A stretch of 64,000 bases of DNA. Source: Limiplasma sp034927815. GTDB lineage: Bacteria; Bacillota; Clostridia; Christensenellales; Aristaeellaceae. The position numbers and the translations under genes were made by a program. How positions within the stretch are numbered: the first letter of the stretch is position 1; each line of letters opens with the position of its first letter. Under the pieces are notes generated by a model. That model was not told the origin of the DNA and made no database searches. It worked only from the letters and a program-made list of their open reading frames with translations. Shown here in pieces: positions 25,238 through 33,216 of this stretch. The DNA lies in assembly GCA_034927815.1 (NCBI GenBank), contig JAYFPK010000034.1:1-64000 (forward strand). The letters run 5' to 3'.

Positions 25238-26098
25238 TTACTTGGCGCGGAAGATGGAGGGCATGCCGATGGAGGGCGGCTGCGGGGTCTCGCCGAACCA
25301 CTTCTCATAGGCAGCGGAGTACAGCGGATAGGTGGCGCCGGTCATGGCGTCAAAGAGCACCTGGTTTACGTAATTGATCCACACCTGGTCATTGGGGTTC
25401 ATGGCCCCGCCGTAGTTCTGGGGGTTGAAGCCGAAGCCGGAGTCCGTGTACTTGTCCGGCTGCTGGGAGGCCAGCCACTTGATGGAGGACAGGTCCACAG
25501 CGCCCGCGTCCGCGCGGCCGGAATCCACAGCCTGGTAGACCAGGCCCTGGCTCTCGTACTGGTCGTCCATAGCGCCGGGCACCATGCGCTGCACGTTGGT
25601 GGAGGCGTCCGCGTTCTGCAGGATGGCGATGGTCACCGTCTGGCCCGCGGCCACGGCGGCCACCAGCTCGTCGTAGGTCTTATACTTGCCGCCGGTCTTC
25701 AGGATCAGGCCGATGCCCTCGGTGTAGTAGGGGATGGAGAAAGCCACCTGCTGCGCACGGGTGGGGTTGATGGTCATAAACTGGAAGGTGATGTCCACTT
25801 TGTCCGCCAGGGTGTTGGGGATGCGCTGGTCGCCAGCCTGCTCCACAAACTCCACCTTGCTGGGGTCCCCGAACAGGCCGTTGGCCAGAATCCGGCCCAT
25901 TTCGATGTCAAAGCCCTGGTATTCGCCGTTTTCGTCGATGGAATGCCACGGCACGTTGGTGGACCCGGTGCCCACGATCAGGTAGCCGCGCTCCAGCACC
26001 ACCTGGAGCTTGCTCTTTTGCGCTTCGGACGCTCCGGCCACGCCGGCCAGTCCCACCAGTAGGGTTACGAAGAGAATCAGTGCCAATGCCTTTTTCAT
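25238..26098 (-). CDS. amino acid ABC transporter substrate-binding protein
   Basis: Exported binding protein (286 aa) of the SBP_bac_3 family. Signal peptide at 1-23 ending in AGA; it has no lipobox Cys. The GYLIVGTGSTNVPWHSIDENGEYQGFDIE region carries the usual ligand-site start, followed by ADKVDITFQFMTINPTRA. The ordinary Arg that clamps the alpha-carboxylate (FxxMTxTxxR) appears as MTINPTRAQQV, so the ligand is likely an amino acid or close derivative. Its identity cannot be read from sequence. Confidence 0.92.
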   Translation of the reverse strand: MKKALALILFVTLLVGLAGVAGASEAQKSKLQVVLERGYLIVGTGSTNVPWHSIDENGEYQGFDIEMGRILANGLFGDPSKVEFVEQAGDQRIPNTLADKVDITFQFMTINPTRAQQVAFSIPYYTEGIGLILKTGGKYKTYDELVAAVAAGQTVTIAILQNADASTNVQRMVPGAMDDQYESQGLVYQAVDSGRADAGAVDLSSIKWLASQQPDKYTDSGFGFNPQNYGGAMNPNDQVWINYVNQVLFDAMTGATYPLYSAAYEKWFGETPQPPSIGMPSIFRAK

Positions 26099-26170
26099 AG
26101 TGGGTTCCCTCCTCCAAAATTGGGTTTATCTGCTCGCCCGGGACCTGTGCCGGGCGCAACATTTCCTTGC

Positions 26171-26629
26171 TTAGATCCGCCGGGCGATGACCTCCACCTC
26201 CACCGAGGCGTTGTCCGGCAGCGAGCCCACGCCCACCGCCGTGCGGGCATGCCGCCCGTTTTCCCCAAAGGCCGCCACCAGCAGGTCCGAGGCCCCGTTG
26301 ACCACGGCGGGATGATTCTTAAACTCCGGCGTGGCGTTCACATAGCCGTTGAGCTTGATGATTTTGATCCGGTCCAGGTCCGCCACCGAGGCCAGCTCGC
26401 TGATGAGCCGCAGCGCCGCCAGGCGGGCGGACTGGTACGCCTCCTCGGGGGAAACCGTATCCCCCACCTTGCCGGGGTACAGCAGCGTCCTGTCAGGCTG
26501 CCACGCAGTCTGCCCCGAGGCGTAAATCAGCTCCCCCGCCTCCTGGGTCACCACAAAATTCGCAACCGGAACGGGACACTCCGGCAGCGTCAAGCCCAAC
26601 TCCGCCAACCTGTTTTCCACCATACCCAT
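26171..26629 (-). CDS. RidA family protein (YjgH/YjgF-like)
   Basis: A 152-aa enamine/imine deaminase-type protein. The family-typical GELIYASGQTAW and ARTAVGVGSLPDNASVEVEVIA segments are present, with the substrate-binding Arg in HARTAVG and Glu in VEVEVIA. ATG 26629 was chosen (GAGGAGG about 11 nt upstream). RidA proteins hydrolyse 2-aminoacrylate and other imines released by PLP enzymes, which fits the SelA-fold enzyme and transaminase in the same operon. Confidence 0.9.
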   Translation of the reverse strand: MGMVENRLAELGLTLPECPVPVANFVVTQEAGELIYASGQTAWQPDRTLLYPGKVGDTVSPEEAYQSARLAALRLISELASVADLDRIKIIKLNGYVNATPEFKNHPAVVNGASDLLVAAFGENGRHARTAVGVGSLPDNASVEVEVIARRI

Positions 26630-26712
26630 ACCGCGCAAGCCCTCCTCGTCGTTTTTGGGATTGATCCCAGCGCTTTCCCCAAGGAACCGGCCCGGGAGCC
26701 GGCTCGTGGATA

Positions 26713-27351
26713 TCAGCCCTGCTGATATTTCTCCAAATAGTTATACAGCGTGTTCTTGGAGATGCCATAGGCCTTAGCCACCCGGTCCCCGGCGTGCTTG
26801 ATCAAAAAAGCGCCTTTTTTGTCCAGGTATTTCAGGCCCAGGATCTTCTCCTCCTTGGTCATGCTCACAATGGGTTTCCCCACCTGGGCGATGGATTTTT
26901 GAATCAGCGCGTCCAGCAGGTCGCTCACGTCGTCCGTGATGATTTCCTCCACCTGCTTCACGTCGGGGATGCTGGCCAGCTTGCTGATGGCGTTGGCGGA
27001 ATACACCAAATCCGTAATGTCCCAGTTGATGCACACGGAGCCGATCAGCTGGTCCTGGTCGTCATGGATGTAGATGGAGCTGGAGCGCATAACCTTTCCG
27101 TCTTTGGACTGGGTGAGGTAGCCGAACTGGTCCTCTTCCTTGGCCAGCCCCCGCAAAATTTCCAGCCCCAGGTTGGTTCCGCAGTCCCCCACCTTGCGCC
27201 CCGTCACCGCGCCGTTTTCAATGGCGATGATGGTGTGGTTGTAATCCTCGCTGTAATCATGCAAAACCACCTCGCACTGGGTCCCGAATTGCGCGGCGAT
27301 TCCCTTCAATAACTTTTGAAACAACGACAGCTCATCTTTAATGGACTTCAA
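26713..27351 (-). CDS. YheO/DauR-like transcriptional regulator (PAS-like + HTH)
   Basis: A 212-aa regulator read from TTG 27351, which has GAGGAG 9 nt upstream; no ATG exists at the N-terminus. The YheO-type PAS-like domain (about 10-110; AQFGTQCEVVLHDYS, RSSSIYIHDDQDQLIGSVCIN) is followed by a C-terminal helix-turn-helix (about 175-210; VAKAYGISKNTLYNYL). The best-known relative, DauR of Pseudomonas, controls D-arginine/lysine catabolism. It leads the operon, and a palindrome overlaps the -35 of the promoter, so autoregulation by an amino acid ligand is likely. Confidence 0.87.
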   Translation of the reverse strand: MKSIKDELSLFQKLLKGIAAQFGTQCEVVLHDYSEDYNHTIIAIENGAVTGRKVGDCGTNLGLEILRGLAKEEDQFGYLTQSKDGKVMRSSSIYIHDDQDQLIGSVCINWDITDLVYSANAISKLASIPDVKQVEEIITDDVSDLLDALIQKSIAQVGKPIVSMTKEEKILGLKYLDKKGAFLIKHAGDRVAKAYGISKNTLYNYLEKYQQG

Positions 27352-27422
27352 GGAAACCAGCTCCTCATCTTTGGAGTAGGAGGAATATTTTAACAACAAG
27401 TAAATTATTTTTCATTTGTCAC

Positions 27423-27451
27423 ACTATACCATGAGGAATTGACCGCGTCAA
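27423..27451 (-). promoter_or_regulatory. promoter of the YheO-RidA-ABC-PLP operon
   Basis: Minus strand TTGACG (27451-27446), 17-nt spacer, TATAGT (27428-27423), about 70 nt before the regulator start. Confidence 0.75.
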
Positions 27452-27453
27452 TT
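27437..27453. promoter_or_regulatory. palindromic operator over the -35 box
   Basis: Perfect 7-3-7 inverted repeat, arms AATTGAC and GTCAATT with spacer CGC, overlapping the -35 of the operon promoter. Candidate site for the YheO-like regulator. Confidence 0.6.
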
Positions 27454-27552
27454 TCTTTTTTTGCCAAATTTGTTTTTTCTTTGATCCTCCGGGGCTTCCC
27501 TGGAAATTGCGCCCTTGGGCGGCGCTTGCACCGGTGGGGACGCCCCCTGCGC

Positions 27553-27580
27553 TTGACAGCGGGGCCCCAATGCGTATAAT
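27553..27580 (+). promoter_or_regulatory. promoter of the LysR-type gene
   Basis: TTGACA (27553-27558), 16-nt spacer, TATAAT (27575-27580). Both boxes match consensus. Confidence 0.8.
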
Positions 27581-27590
27581 TTGGGTCGTA

Positions 27591-27632
27591 GCCTCTGTTG
27601 GAGCCCACCCATAAGGGCCAACAGCGGCTTTT
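27591..27632 (+). promoter_or_regulatory. attenuator-like hairpin in the LysR gene leader
   Basis: Stem GCC-T-CTGTTGG-AG-CCC (27591-27606) with GGG-CCAACAG-C-GGC (27615-27628), loop of 8 nt, then TTTT. It begins within a few nt of the expected transcription start and ends 27 nt before the gene, so it may be a conditional terminator. Confidence 0.5.
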
Positions 27633-27658
27633 CCCGTTTATTAAGGAGGGATGAGAGG

Positions 27659-28561
27659 ATGGAACTGACGCAGCTTCGCTACTTTGTGACCCTTGCGAAG
27701 ACCAAAAACTTTTCCCGGGCCGCTGATGAAATGTTTATCACACAGCCCACGCTTTCCCAGCAGATCAAACGGCTTGAGAGGGAATTGGGGGCGGAGCTGT
27801 TCCGCCGCTCCACCCGCAGCGTGGCGCTCACCCCGGCAGGGGAAATGTGCCTGGCCTACGCGCAGCAGGCCATTGACGCCGTGGCCGGGCTTGCCAACGC
27901 CATGCAGGAGGAAAAGCGCCGCCTCAACGGACGGCTGCTGGTGGGGGTTTTGACGGTATACCCGCATTTGAACGTATCCAGCATTCTGGCCAAGTTCCAA
28001 TCGCTGCATCCCGAGATGAATACAGGCGTGTATATCGATTGGAGCGTCGAGCTGCTGAATATGCTTTTGCAAAAGAAGGTGGACGTCATCATCTCCAATG
28101 TGGCGCTGGACCTTCTGGAACCGGAGGTACGGGAGAATCTGCGCATCCATGTGTTTTTGGAAGACTGGCTGCATGTGGTGCTCAGCCGCCGCCACCGACT
28201 GGCGGACCGGGAAAGCCTGACCATCGAGGACATCCGTCAGGAGACCATTTTCCATAGCGACCCCCGCTCCAGCGCAAAGCTGCGGTTTGAAAACGCGGTC
28301 ATTGCCAAGGGGTATCCCCTTCCTGTCTTCAACACCTGCCCCAGCATGGCCAGCACCTTTAACTTTATCGAAAACGGCATGGGTATCTCGGTGATGACGC
28401 GGCATGTAGCCATGGGGTACATGATTCCCGGCGTTACCTGTATCCCCATCGCGCCGAAGATCCGCACCCAGACCGCCATCATCACCCGAAAGGGCGCCTC
28501 GGCGCACCCGGTTTTGCAGGAGTTTCAGGACTTCTTTTTGCAACACATCGCGGAGCCGTAG
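27659..28561 (+). CDS. LysR-family transcriptional regulator
   Basis: A 300-aa regulator. Winged helix at 1-60 (MELTQLRYFVTLAKTKNFSR, then QPTLSQQIKRLE), followed by the periplasmic-binding-like effector domain. ATG 27659 sits after TTAAGGAGGGATGAGAGG. It is followed by its own terminator and then by an EPSP-synthase-like gene and a TAXI-TRAP transporter in the same direction, whose promoter region has an inverted repeat (28641-28669) that may be its site. The effector is unknown. Confidence 0.93.
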   Translation: MELTQLRYFVTLAKTKNFSRAADEMFITQPTLSQQIKRLERELGAELFRRSTRSVALTPAGEMCLAYAQQAIDAVAGLANAMQEEKRRLNGRLLVGVLTVYPHLNVSSILAKFQSLHPEMNTGVYIDWSVELLNMLLQKKVDVIISNVALDLLEPEVRENLRIHVFLEDWLHVVLSRRHRLADRESLTIEDIRQETIFHSDPRSSAKLRFENAVIAKGYPLPVFNTCPSMASTFNFIENGMGISVMTRHVAMGYMIPGVTCIPIAPKIRTQTAIITRKGASAHPVLQEFQDFFLQHIAEP

Positions 28562-28571
28562 CATTTCTTTG

Positions 28572-28594
28572 GCAGGACCCGGTCCTGCTTTTTT
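28572..28594 (+). terminator. terminator of the LysR-type gene
   Basis: Stem GCAGGAC/GTCCTGC with loop CCG, followed by six T. Canonical rho-independent form. Confidence 0.88.
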
Positions 28595-28640
28595 CGTACA
28601 GGTTTGGAAACAGGCTTCCCCACCGATTCATAGCAAACCG

Positions 28641-28669
28641 CATAGGTATTCCAATATTTATAGCCTATG
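28641..28669. promoter_or_regulatory. inverted repeat upstream of the EPSP-synthase-like gene
   Basis: Arms CATAGG and CCTATG separated by 17 nt of AT-rich DNA, 27 nt before the -35 of the next promoter: the distance and form expected of an activator site, plausibly for the LysR protein encoded just upstream. Confidence 0.45.
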
Positions 28670-28695
28670 ACAATATGTATATAACGGATGATGAT

Positions 28696-28724
28696 TTCAC
28701 ATTTTTCACATGATTCGCTATACT
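28696..28724 (+). promoter_or_regulatory. promoter of the EPSP-synthase-like/TRAP operon
   Basis: TTCACA (28696-28701), 17-nt spacer, TATACT (28719-28724), 36 nt before the start codon. The -35 is imperfect, as in activator-dependent promoters. Confidence 0.6.
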
Positions 28725-28759
28725 CAATCCGACAAAAGGCAAAAGAAAGGGTGCGTTTC

Positions 28760-30064
28760 ATGTACTATAAGATCTCCCCCAGCCACGGCCTCTGCGGCGA
28801 TGTGAAAATTCCCGGCTCCAAATCCGGGACGGCGCGGGGCCTGATCCTGGGCACGCTGGCCAAGGGCGCTTCGCACATCTTCAACCCTATGCCCGGGGTT
28901 GACAGCTATTCCATTGCGCAGTGCTGCCGGGCCCTGGGGGCGAAGGTGGACACCCGGGATGAATCTCACTGGATTGTGGAAAGCCCCGGCTATGAGAACT
29001 TGCAAATTCCCGGCGCGGTGCTGGATGTGGGCAACTCCGGAACGGGCTTTTACTTCCTCACTACTTTGGCCGCGATGCTTCCAGGCAAAAGCGTGGTCAG
29101 CGGTGATTATCAGATTTGCTACCGCCCCATTGCCCCCCTTTTGCAAGCCATCCGGGAAATGGGCGGAAAGGCCGTTTCCACCCGGGACAACGAGCTGGCC
29201 CCCCTGCTGATCGAGGGCAAGCTTCAAGGCGGGCGCCGGCTGAAAATGCCCGGCAAGAACGTCCAGTGGTCCATCGGGCTGATGGTGTGCTGCCCGCTGC
29301 TGGAAAAGGATACCCACATCGACTTTGACAACCTGGGCGAGCGTCCCTATGCGGCGCTGACCATGGACTGGATGAAGGCCGCGGGGGTTACCATGACCAA
29401 CAACGACTTCGACTCCTTTGACATCCCCGGCGGCCAGACCTACAAGCCCTTTCGTAAAAAGGCTCCCAGCGATTGGTGCGGCGCTTCCTATCCGATGGTG
29501 GCGGCGGCCATCACCGAAGGATCCCGGATCAAGCTGTTGGATATGGATATCAACGACTTCCAGGGGGAGCGGGCCTACGTGGACATCATCAACCGCATGG
29601 GCGGCCATGTAGAGGTTCTCAACGAGGGCCGGGACGGCGTGATTGTGGAGGGCGGTCATCCGCTCCAGGGCATCGAGATTGACTGCAAGGACACGCCTGA
29701 CGCCATTCCCGCGCTGGCGGTGCTGGGGTGCTGCGCCCAGGGCAAAACGGTGCTCACCAACATCGAAGCCTGCCGCATGAAGGAAACCGACCGCTGCAAG
29801 ACCATTGTGGAGGAACTGACAAAAATGGGCGGCCGCTTTGAGGAAACCCCCAGCACCCTGACCATCTATCCCAGCAAGCTGAAGGGCGCCACCCTCAACG
29901 GCCACCACGACCACCGCATCGTCATGGCTTCCGCCTGCGCGGCGCTGGTTGCCGAGGGCGACACGTTCATCGACTCCGTGGAGCATGTGGGCGTTTCCTT
30001 CCCGCGCTTTTACGAGGAAATGACCCATATTGGCGCCAACATCACCAGGCTTGTGGAGGGCTGA
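28760..30064 (+). CDS. divergent EPSP-synthase-family enzyme (enolpyruvyl transferase fold)
   Basis: A 434-aa protein with the two-domain EPT fold throughout. Retained: PGSKSGTARG (Lys21, Arg26), GNSGTG (91-96), PDA Asp314, RMKETDR (Lys341, Arg345) and DHRIVMA (Arg386). Compared by eye with E. coli AroA, other key positions differ: the PEP-binding Arg124 position is Gln118 (SGDYQIC), the Ser-Ser-Gln phosphate site is Asn-Val-Gln (167-169), and the Lys411 position is Val412 (GVSFP). It therefore may not make EPSP. It sits between a LysR regulator and a TAXI-TRAP importer, not with shikimate genes. Either a specialised aroA or an enzyme for an imported carboxylate is possible. Confidence 0.85.
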   Translation: MYYKISPSHGLCGDVKIPGSKSGTARGLILGTLAKGASHIFNPMPGVDSYSIAQCCRALGAKVDTRDESHWIVESPGYENLQIPGAVLDVGNSGTGFYFLTTLAAMLPGKSVVSGDYQICYRPIAPLLQAIREMGGKAVSTRDNELAPLLIEGKLQGGRRLKMPGKNVQWSIGLMVCCPLLEKDTHIDFDNLGERPYAALTMDWMKAAGVTMTNNDFDSFDIPGGQTYKPFRKKAPSDWCGASYPMVAAAITEGSRIKLLDMDINDFQGERAYVDIINRMGGHVEVLNEGRDGVIVEGGHPLQGIEIDCKDTPDAIPALAVLGCCAQGKTVLTNIEACRMKETDRCKTIVEELTKMGGRFEETPSTLTIYPSKLKGATLNGHHDHRIVMASACAALVAEGDTFIDSVEHVGVSFPRFYEEMTHIGANITRLVEG

Positions 30065-30148
30065 CCCCGTTTCCAGGCAGGGCCGCCTTGCCCTGTATGT
30101 TTCCCAAGGACAACCCCAATGGAACCAATGGAAAGGAAGGTATCCCAC

Positions 30149-31117
30149 ATGAAAAAGGCTGTTTCCATCCTCCTGTGCGCTATCCTTTGCGTGGGCCTCG
30201 CCTCCGGAGCCCTTGCGGCCCCCAAGCGGATCACCATCGGCACCGCGGGAACCGCCGGCGCCCTGTACCCCATGGGCGTCGCCATGGCCCAGACCATTAC
30301 CGGGCACGTGGAGGGCATCGCCGCCACGGGAGAGGCCACCGCGGCCAGCATTGAGAACCTGCGCAACTTGCACCAGGGCAATACCGAGCTGGCCATCAGC
30401 CAGACGGAGGTCGCCAGCTTTGCCTACTACGGCCAAAGCGACTACGAGGGCAATGCCTTCACGGACATCCGGGCGCTGTATTCCACCATTTACAACTACT
30501 TGCAGGTGTTTACCCTCCAGGGGAGCGGAATCGAAAGCATCGCTGATTTGGAAGGCAAGGTCGTGAGCATGGGTTCGGCCGGCAGCGGCGGAGAGATGGC
30601 CGCCCGCGCCTTGCTGTCCGCCTACGGCTTGGACTACACAAAGCTGTCCGCCCAGTTCATGGGCGAAAGCGATGCTGTTACCGCGCTGAGCGACGGCAAG
30701 ATCGACGCCATGATCGCCACCCACCCCATCAACTCCGCCGCGCTGGCCGAGCTGTGCTCCGGCGGCAAGGCCATGCTGGTTCCCATTGATAGCCCGGCCT
30801 TCTACGAGGCGTACCCCGCCTACACCATGTACACCGTGCCCGCCGGCACCTATACCGGCATCGATGTGGACGTGGTGATCCCCAAGAGCCGCATCATTAT
30901 GTGCACCTCCACCAACTCCGGCCTGAGCGATGAGGAAGTGTACCAGATTGTGAAAGCGGTGTGGGACAACCGGGCCGAGTGGAGCGAGAGCGCCAAGGCG
31001 GTTTCCACCCAGGTGCTTTTGGAGACGGCCCTGGAGGAGATTGACATTCCCCTGCACCCCGGCGCGATCCGCTATTTTGAAGAAATTGGCATGACCGTGC
31101 CGGATAAGCTGAAATAA
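30149..31117 (+). CDS. TAXI-family TRAP transporter solute-binding protein
   Basis: Exported receptor (322 aa) with signal peptide 1-23 (ALAAPKR cleavage region). The hallmark GTAGTAGALYPMGVAMAQTI near the mature N-terminus and VVSMGSAGSGGEMAARALL identify the TAXI group. ATG 30149 has GGAAGG upstream; an in-frame start at 30119 would spoil the signal peptide. TAXI proteins bind small carboxylates such as glutamate or 2-oxo acids. It feeds the fused permease gene downstream. Confidence 0.92.
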   Translation: MKKAVSILLCAILCVGLASGALAAPKRITIGTAGTAGALYPMGVAMAQTITGHVEGIAATGEATAASIENLRNLHQGNTELAISQTEVASFAYYGQSDYEGNAFTDIRALYSTIYNYLQVFTLQGSGIESIADLEGKVVSMGSAGSGGEMAARALLSAYGLDYTKLSAQFMGESDAVTALSDGKIDAMIATHPINSAALAELCSGGKAMLVPIDSPAFYEAYPAYTMYTVPAGTYTGIDVDVVIPKSRIIMCTSTNSGLSDEEVYQIVKAVWDNRAEWSESAKAVSTQVLLETALEEIDIPLHPGAIRYFEEIGMTVPDKLK

Positions 31118-31136
31118 CGAACGCAAGGCGTGCGCC

Positions 31137-31168
31137 CAGGCCGCCGTGGTCACTGCCGCGGCGGCCTG
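31137..31168 (+). promoter_or_regulatory. hairpin between TAXI binding protein and TRAP permease genes
   Basis: A 13-bp stem (CAGGCCGCCGTGG with CCGCGGCGGCCTG, one G-U pair, loop TCACTG) in the 79-nt gap. No T-run. Likely sets a higher level of the binding protein. Confidence 0.65.
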
Positions 31169-31196
31169 AGGCGGCCATGTAAGGAGAATATTCCCG

Positions 31197-33110
31197 ATGG
31201 AGAAAACAGGCGGCTTTGGCAAGGCGCTGGGAGCGATTCTCAGCGCGCTGTGCGTCATCGTATCCCTATTTCACATCTATGTGTCGTATTCCACTGGCAT
31301 CACGATGGTGCAGCAGCGCATCATCCACGTGTTTTTCATTTTGCTGATCTTTTTTCTCTCCCAGACGGTAAAGGCTTTGCGGGCCTCCAAGAGCAAGCTC
31401 ATTGTCAATCTGGTATTCAGCATCGCCATCACCGGGGTGGGCGTCTACTTTGTCAATGGCAGCACCCTGAGCGCCCTATCCGCCAGGGGCATCTCCGGCG
31501 CCAGCCAGGCGGATATCGTCATAGGCGTGCTGCTCACGCTGGCGATTCTCTATGTGAGCTTTCGCACCGTGGGCTGGGCGCTGACAGCGCTTTCGCTGAT
31601 CTTCATCGCCTACGCCATGCTGGGCCCCTACATGCCGGACCTGATCGCGCATAAGGGCTACAAGGTCCCCTACATCACCAGCTACCTGGCATGGACCAGC
31701 GAGGCCATCTTTGGCTCCACCATCGGGGCCAGCGTGTCTTTTGTGGCGCTGTATATCATTTTTGGAGAATTGCTCAACAACTTTGGCGCGGGGCAGTTCT
31801 TCATTGATATCGCCTATGTCCTCACCGGCCGCATGAAGGGCGGCCCCGCCGAGGCGGCGGTGGTTTCCAGCGCGCTGATGGGCTCCATCAACGGCAGCGC
31901 CGTGGCCAATGTAGTCACCACCGGCACCTTTACCATCCCCCTGATGAAGAAAGTGGGCTACCGTCCCGCCTTTGCGGGGGCCGTGGAGGCCGTGGCCTCC
32001 ACCGGAGGGCAGCTGCTGCCGCCGGTAATGGGAGCGGCGGCCTTCGTGATGGCGGACGTGACGGGGATTCCCTACGCCACCATCATCCTGGCGGCCCTCG
32101 TGCCGGGCCTGCTGTACTACCTCAGCCTGGGGGTGGCGGTGTACCTGGAGGCGGATAAGCGTAACCTGGACAAAGAGGACGCCTCCCGCCTGCCCAGGAT
32201 CAAGCAGGTGCTCAAGGAAGGCTGGTATCACGCCATCCCCATTTTGGTGCTCCTGGTGGCCTTGCTGGGGCTGGGCCTGTCCGCCAACTACGCGGCGATC
32301 TTCGCCATCATCGCGCTGCTGGCGGTGGGGATCATCAAAGCCGCTCTTACCGAGCGGCGCTTCCCCCTGAAGGAGATTGTGGAGTCCCTCATCTCCGGCG
32401 CCAAGACAGCCGTGCCTGTGGCCATCGCCTGCGCCTGCGCGGGAATCGTAATCGGCATCGTGAGCATGACCGGCATCGGCGTGAAGTTTACCAGCATCGT
32501 GTTTGAGGCCTCCGGCGGCAATCTGTTCATGATGCTGGTGATGATTATGGTGGCATGCATCGTGATGGGCATGGGCTTGCCCTCCACGGCGGCCTACATC
32601 ATCGCGGCCAGCATCGGCGCTCCGGCGCTGATCAAAGCGGGCATTCCCGATCTGGCGGCCCACCTGTTCGTGTTCTACTTCGCCATTATCTCCTTCATTA
32701 CCCCGCCCGTAGCCATGGCGGCCTACGCGGCCTCCGGGATCGCCAAGAGCAAAACCAGCGAAACGGGATGGCTGGCCTTCATGCTGGGGCTGCCCGGGTT
32801 CATCATCCCCTTCATCTATGCCTACCGGCCCGCCATGCTGTTGGTGGGCGCGGCTCCGCTGCAAGCGATTTGGGTGGTGGCCTGCTCCACCCTGGCCGTT
32901 GTATTGATGGCCGTGGCGGTGATTGGCTGGCTGAGGCGCAGGCTGAACGCGCTGGAACGTCTGCTTCTGGGCGCGGCGGCGGCGTTTTTAATCTTCCCGG
33001 CCCTATGGTGCGACATCACGGGCCTTACCTTGGCGGCAGTCATGCTGGCGTATGTGCTGTTCCTCGGCAAAAAGCCGGAGCGGTCCCAGGGCGCCGCCCC
33101 CGGGCTCTAA
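31197..33110 (+). CDS. TRAP transporter fused permease (4TM + 12TM)
   Basis: A 637-aa membrane protein combining the small (DctQ-like, first four helices) and large (DctM-like) TRAP subunits, the arrangement that goes with TAXI receptors. Family segments AAVVSSALMGSINGSAVANVVTTG and GMGLPSTAAYIIAAS are clear. It imports an organic acid driven by an ion gradient together with the preceding receptor. It ends at a strong terminator (33136-33187). Confidence 0.94.
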   Translation: MEKTGGFGKALGAILSALCVIVSLFHIYVSYSTGITMVQQRIIHVFFILLIFFLSQTVKALRASKSKLIVNLVFSIAITGVGVYFVNGSTLSALSARGISGASQADIVIGVLLTLAILYVSFRTVGWALTALSLIFIAYAMLGPYMPDLIAHKGYKVPYITSYLAWTSEAIFGSTIGASVSFVALYIIFGELLNNFGAGQFFIDIAYVLTGRMKGGPAEAAVVSSALMGSINGSAVANVVTTGTFTIPLMKKVGYRPAFAGAVEAVASTGGQLLPPVMGAAAFVMADVTGIPYATIILAALVPGLLYYLSLGVAVYLEADKRNLDKEDASRLPRIKQVLKEGWYHAIPILVLLVALLGLGLSANYAAIFAIIALLAVGIIKAALTERRFPLKEIVESLISGAKTAVPVAIACACAGIVIGIVSMTGIGVKFTSIVFEASGGNLFMMLVMIMVACIVMGMGLPSTAAYIIAASIGAPALIKAGIPDLAAHLFVFYFAIISFITPPVAMAAYAASGIAKSKTSETGWLAFMLGLPGFIIPFIYAYRPAMLLVGAAPLQAIWVVACSTLAVVLMAVAVIGWLRRRLNALERLLLGAAAAFLIFPALWCDITGLTLAAVMLAYVLFLGKKPERSQGAAPGL

Positions 33111-33135
33111 GGGGAATTTCACGGGCTTTGCCCGC

Positions 33136-33187
33136 GGCACGGCCTTGTCCGGCGCTTGCGCCGGTGGCCGTGCCGCCTTTTCTTTTC
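33136..33187 (+). terminator. terminator of the EPSP-synthase-like/TRAP operon
   Basis: Outer stem GGCACGGCC/GGCCGTGCC enclosing CCGGCG-CTTG-CGCCGG, followed by GCCTTTTCTTTT. Confidence 0.85.
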
Positions 33188-33216
33188 CCATACTACTAAA
33201 TCGGGAGGTTTGACCT

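Noticed and set aside
28724..31258. 844-aa open frame antisense to the EPSP-like and TAXI genes
   Set aside because: Covers two sense genes with clear motifs; composition is typical of a shadow frame.
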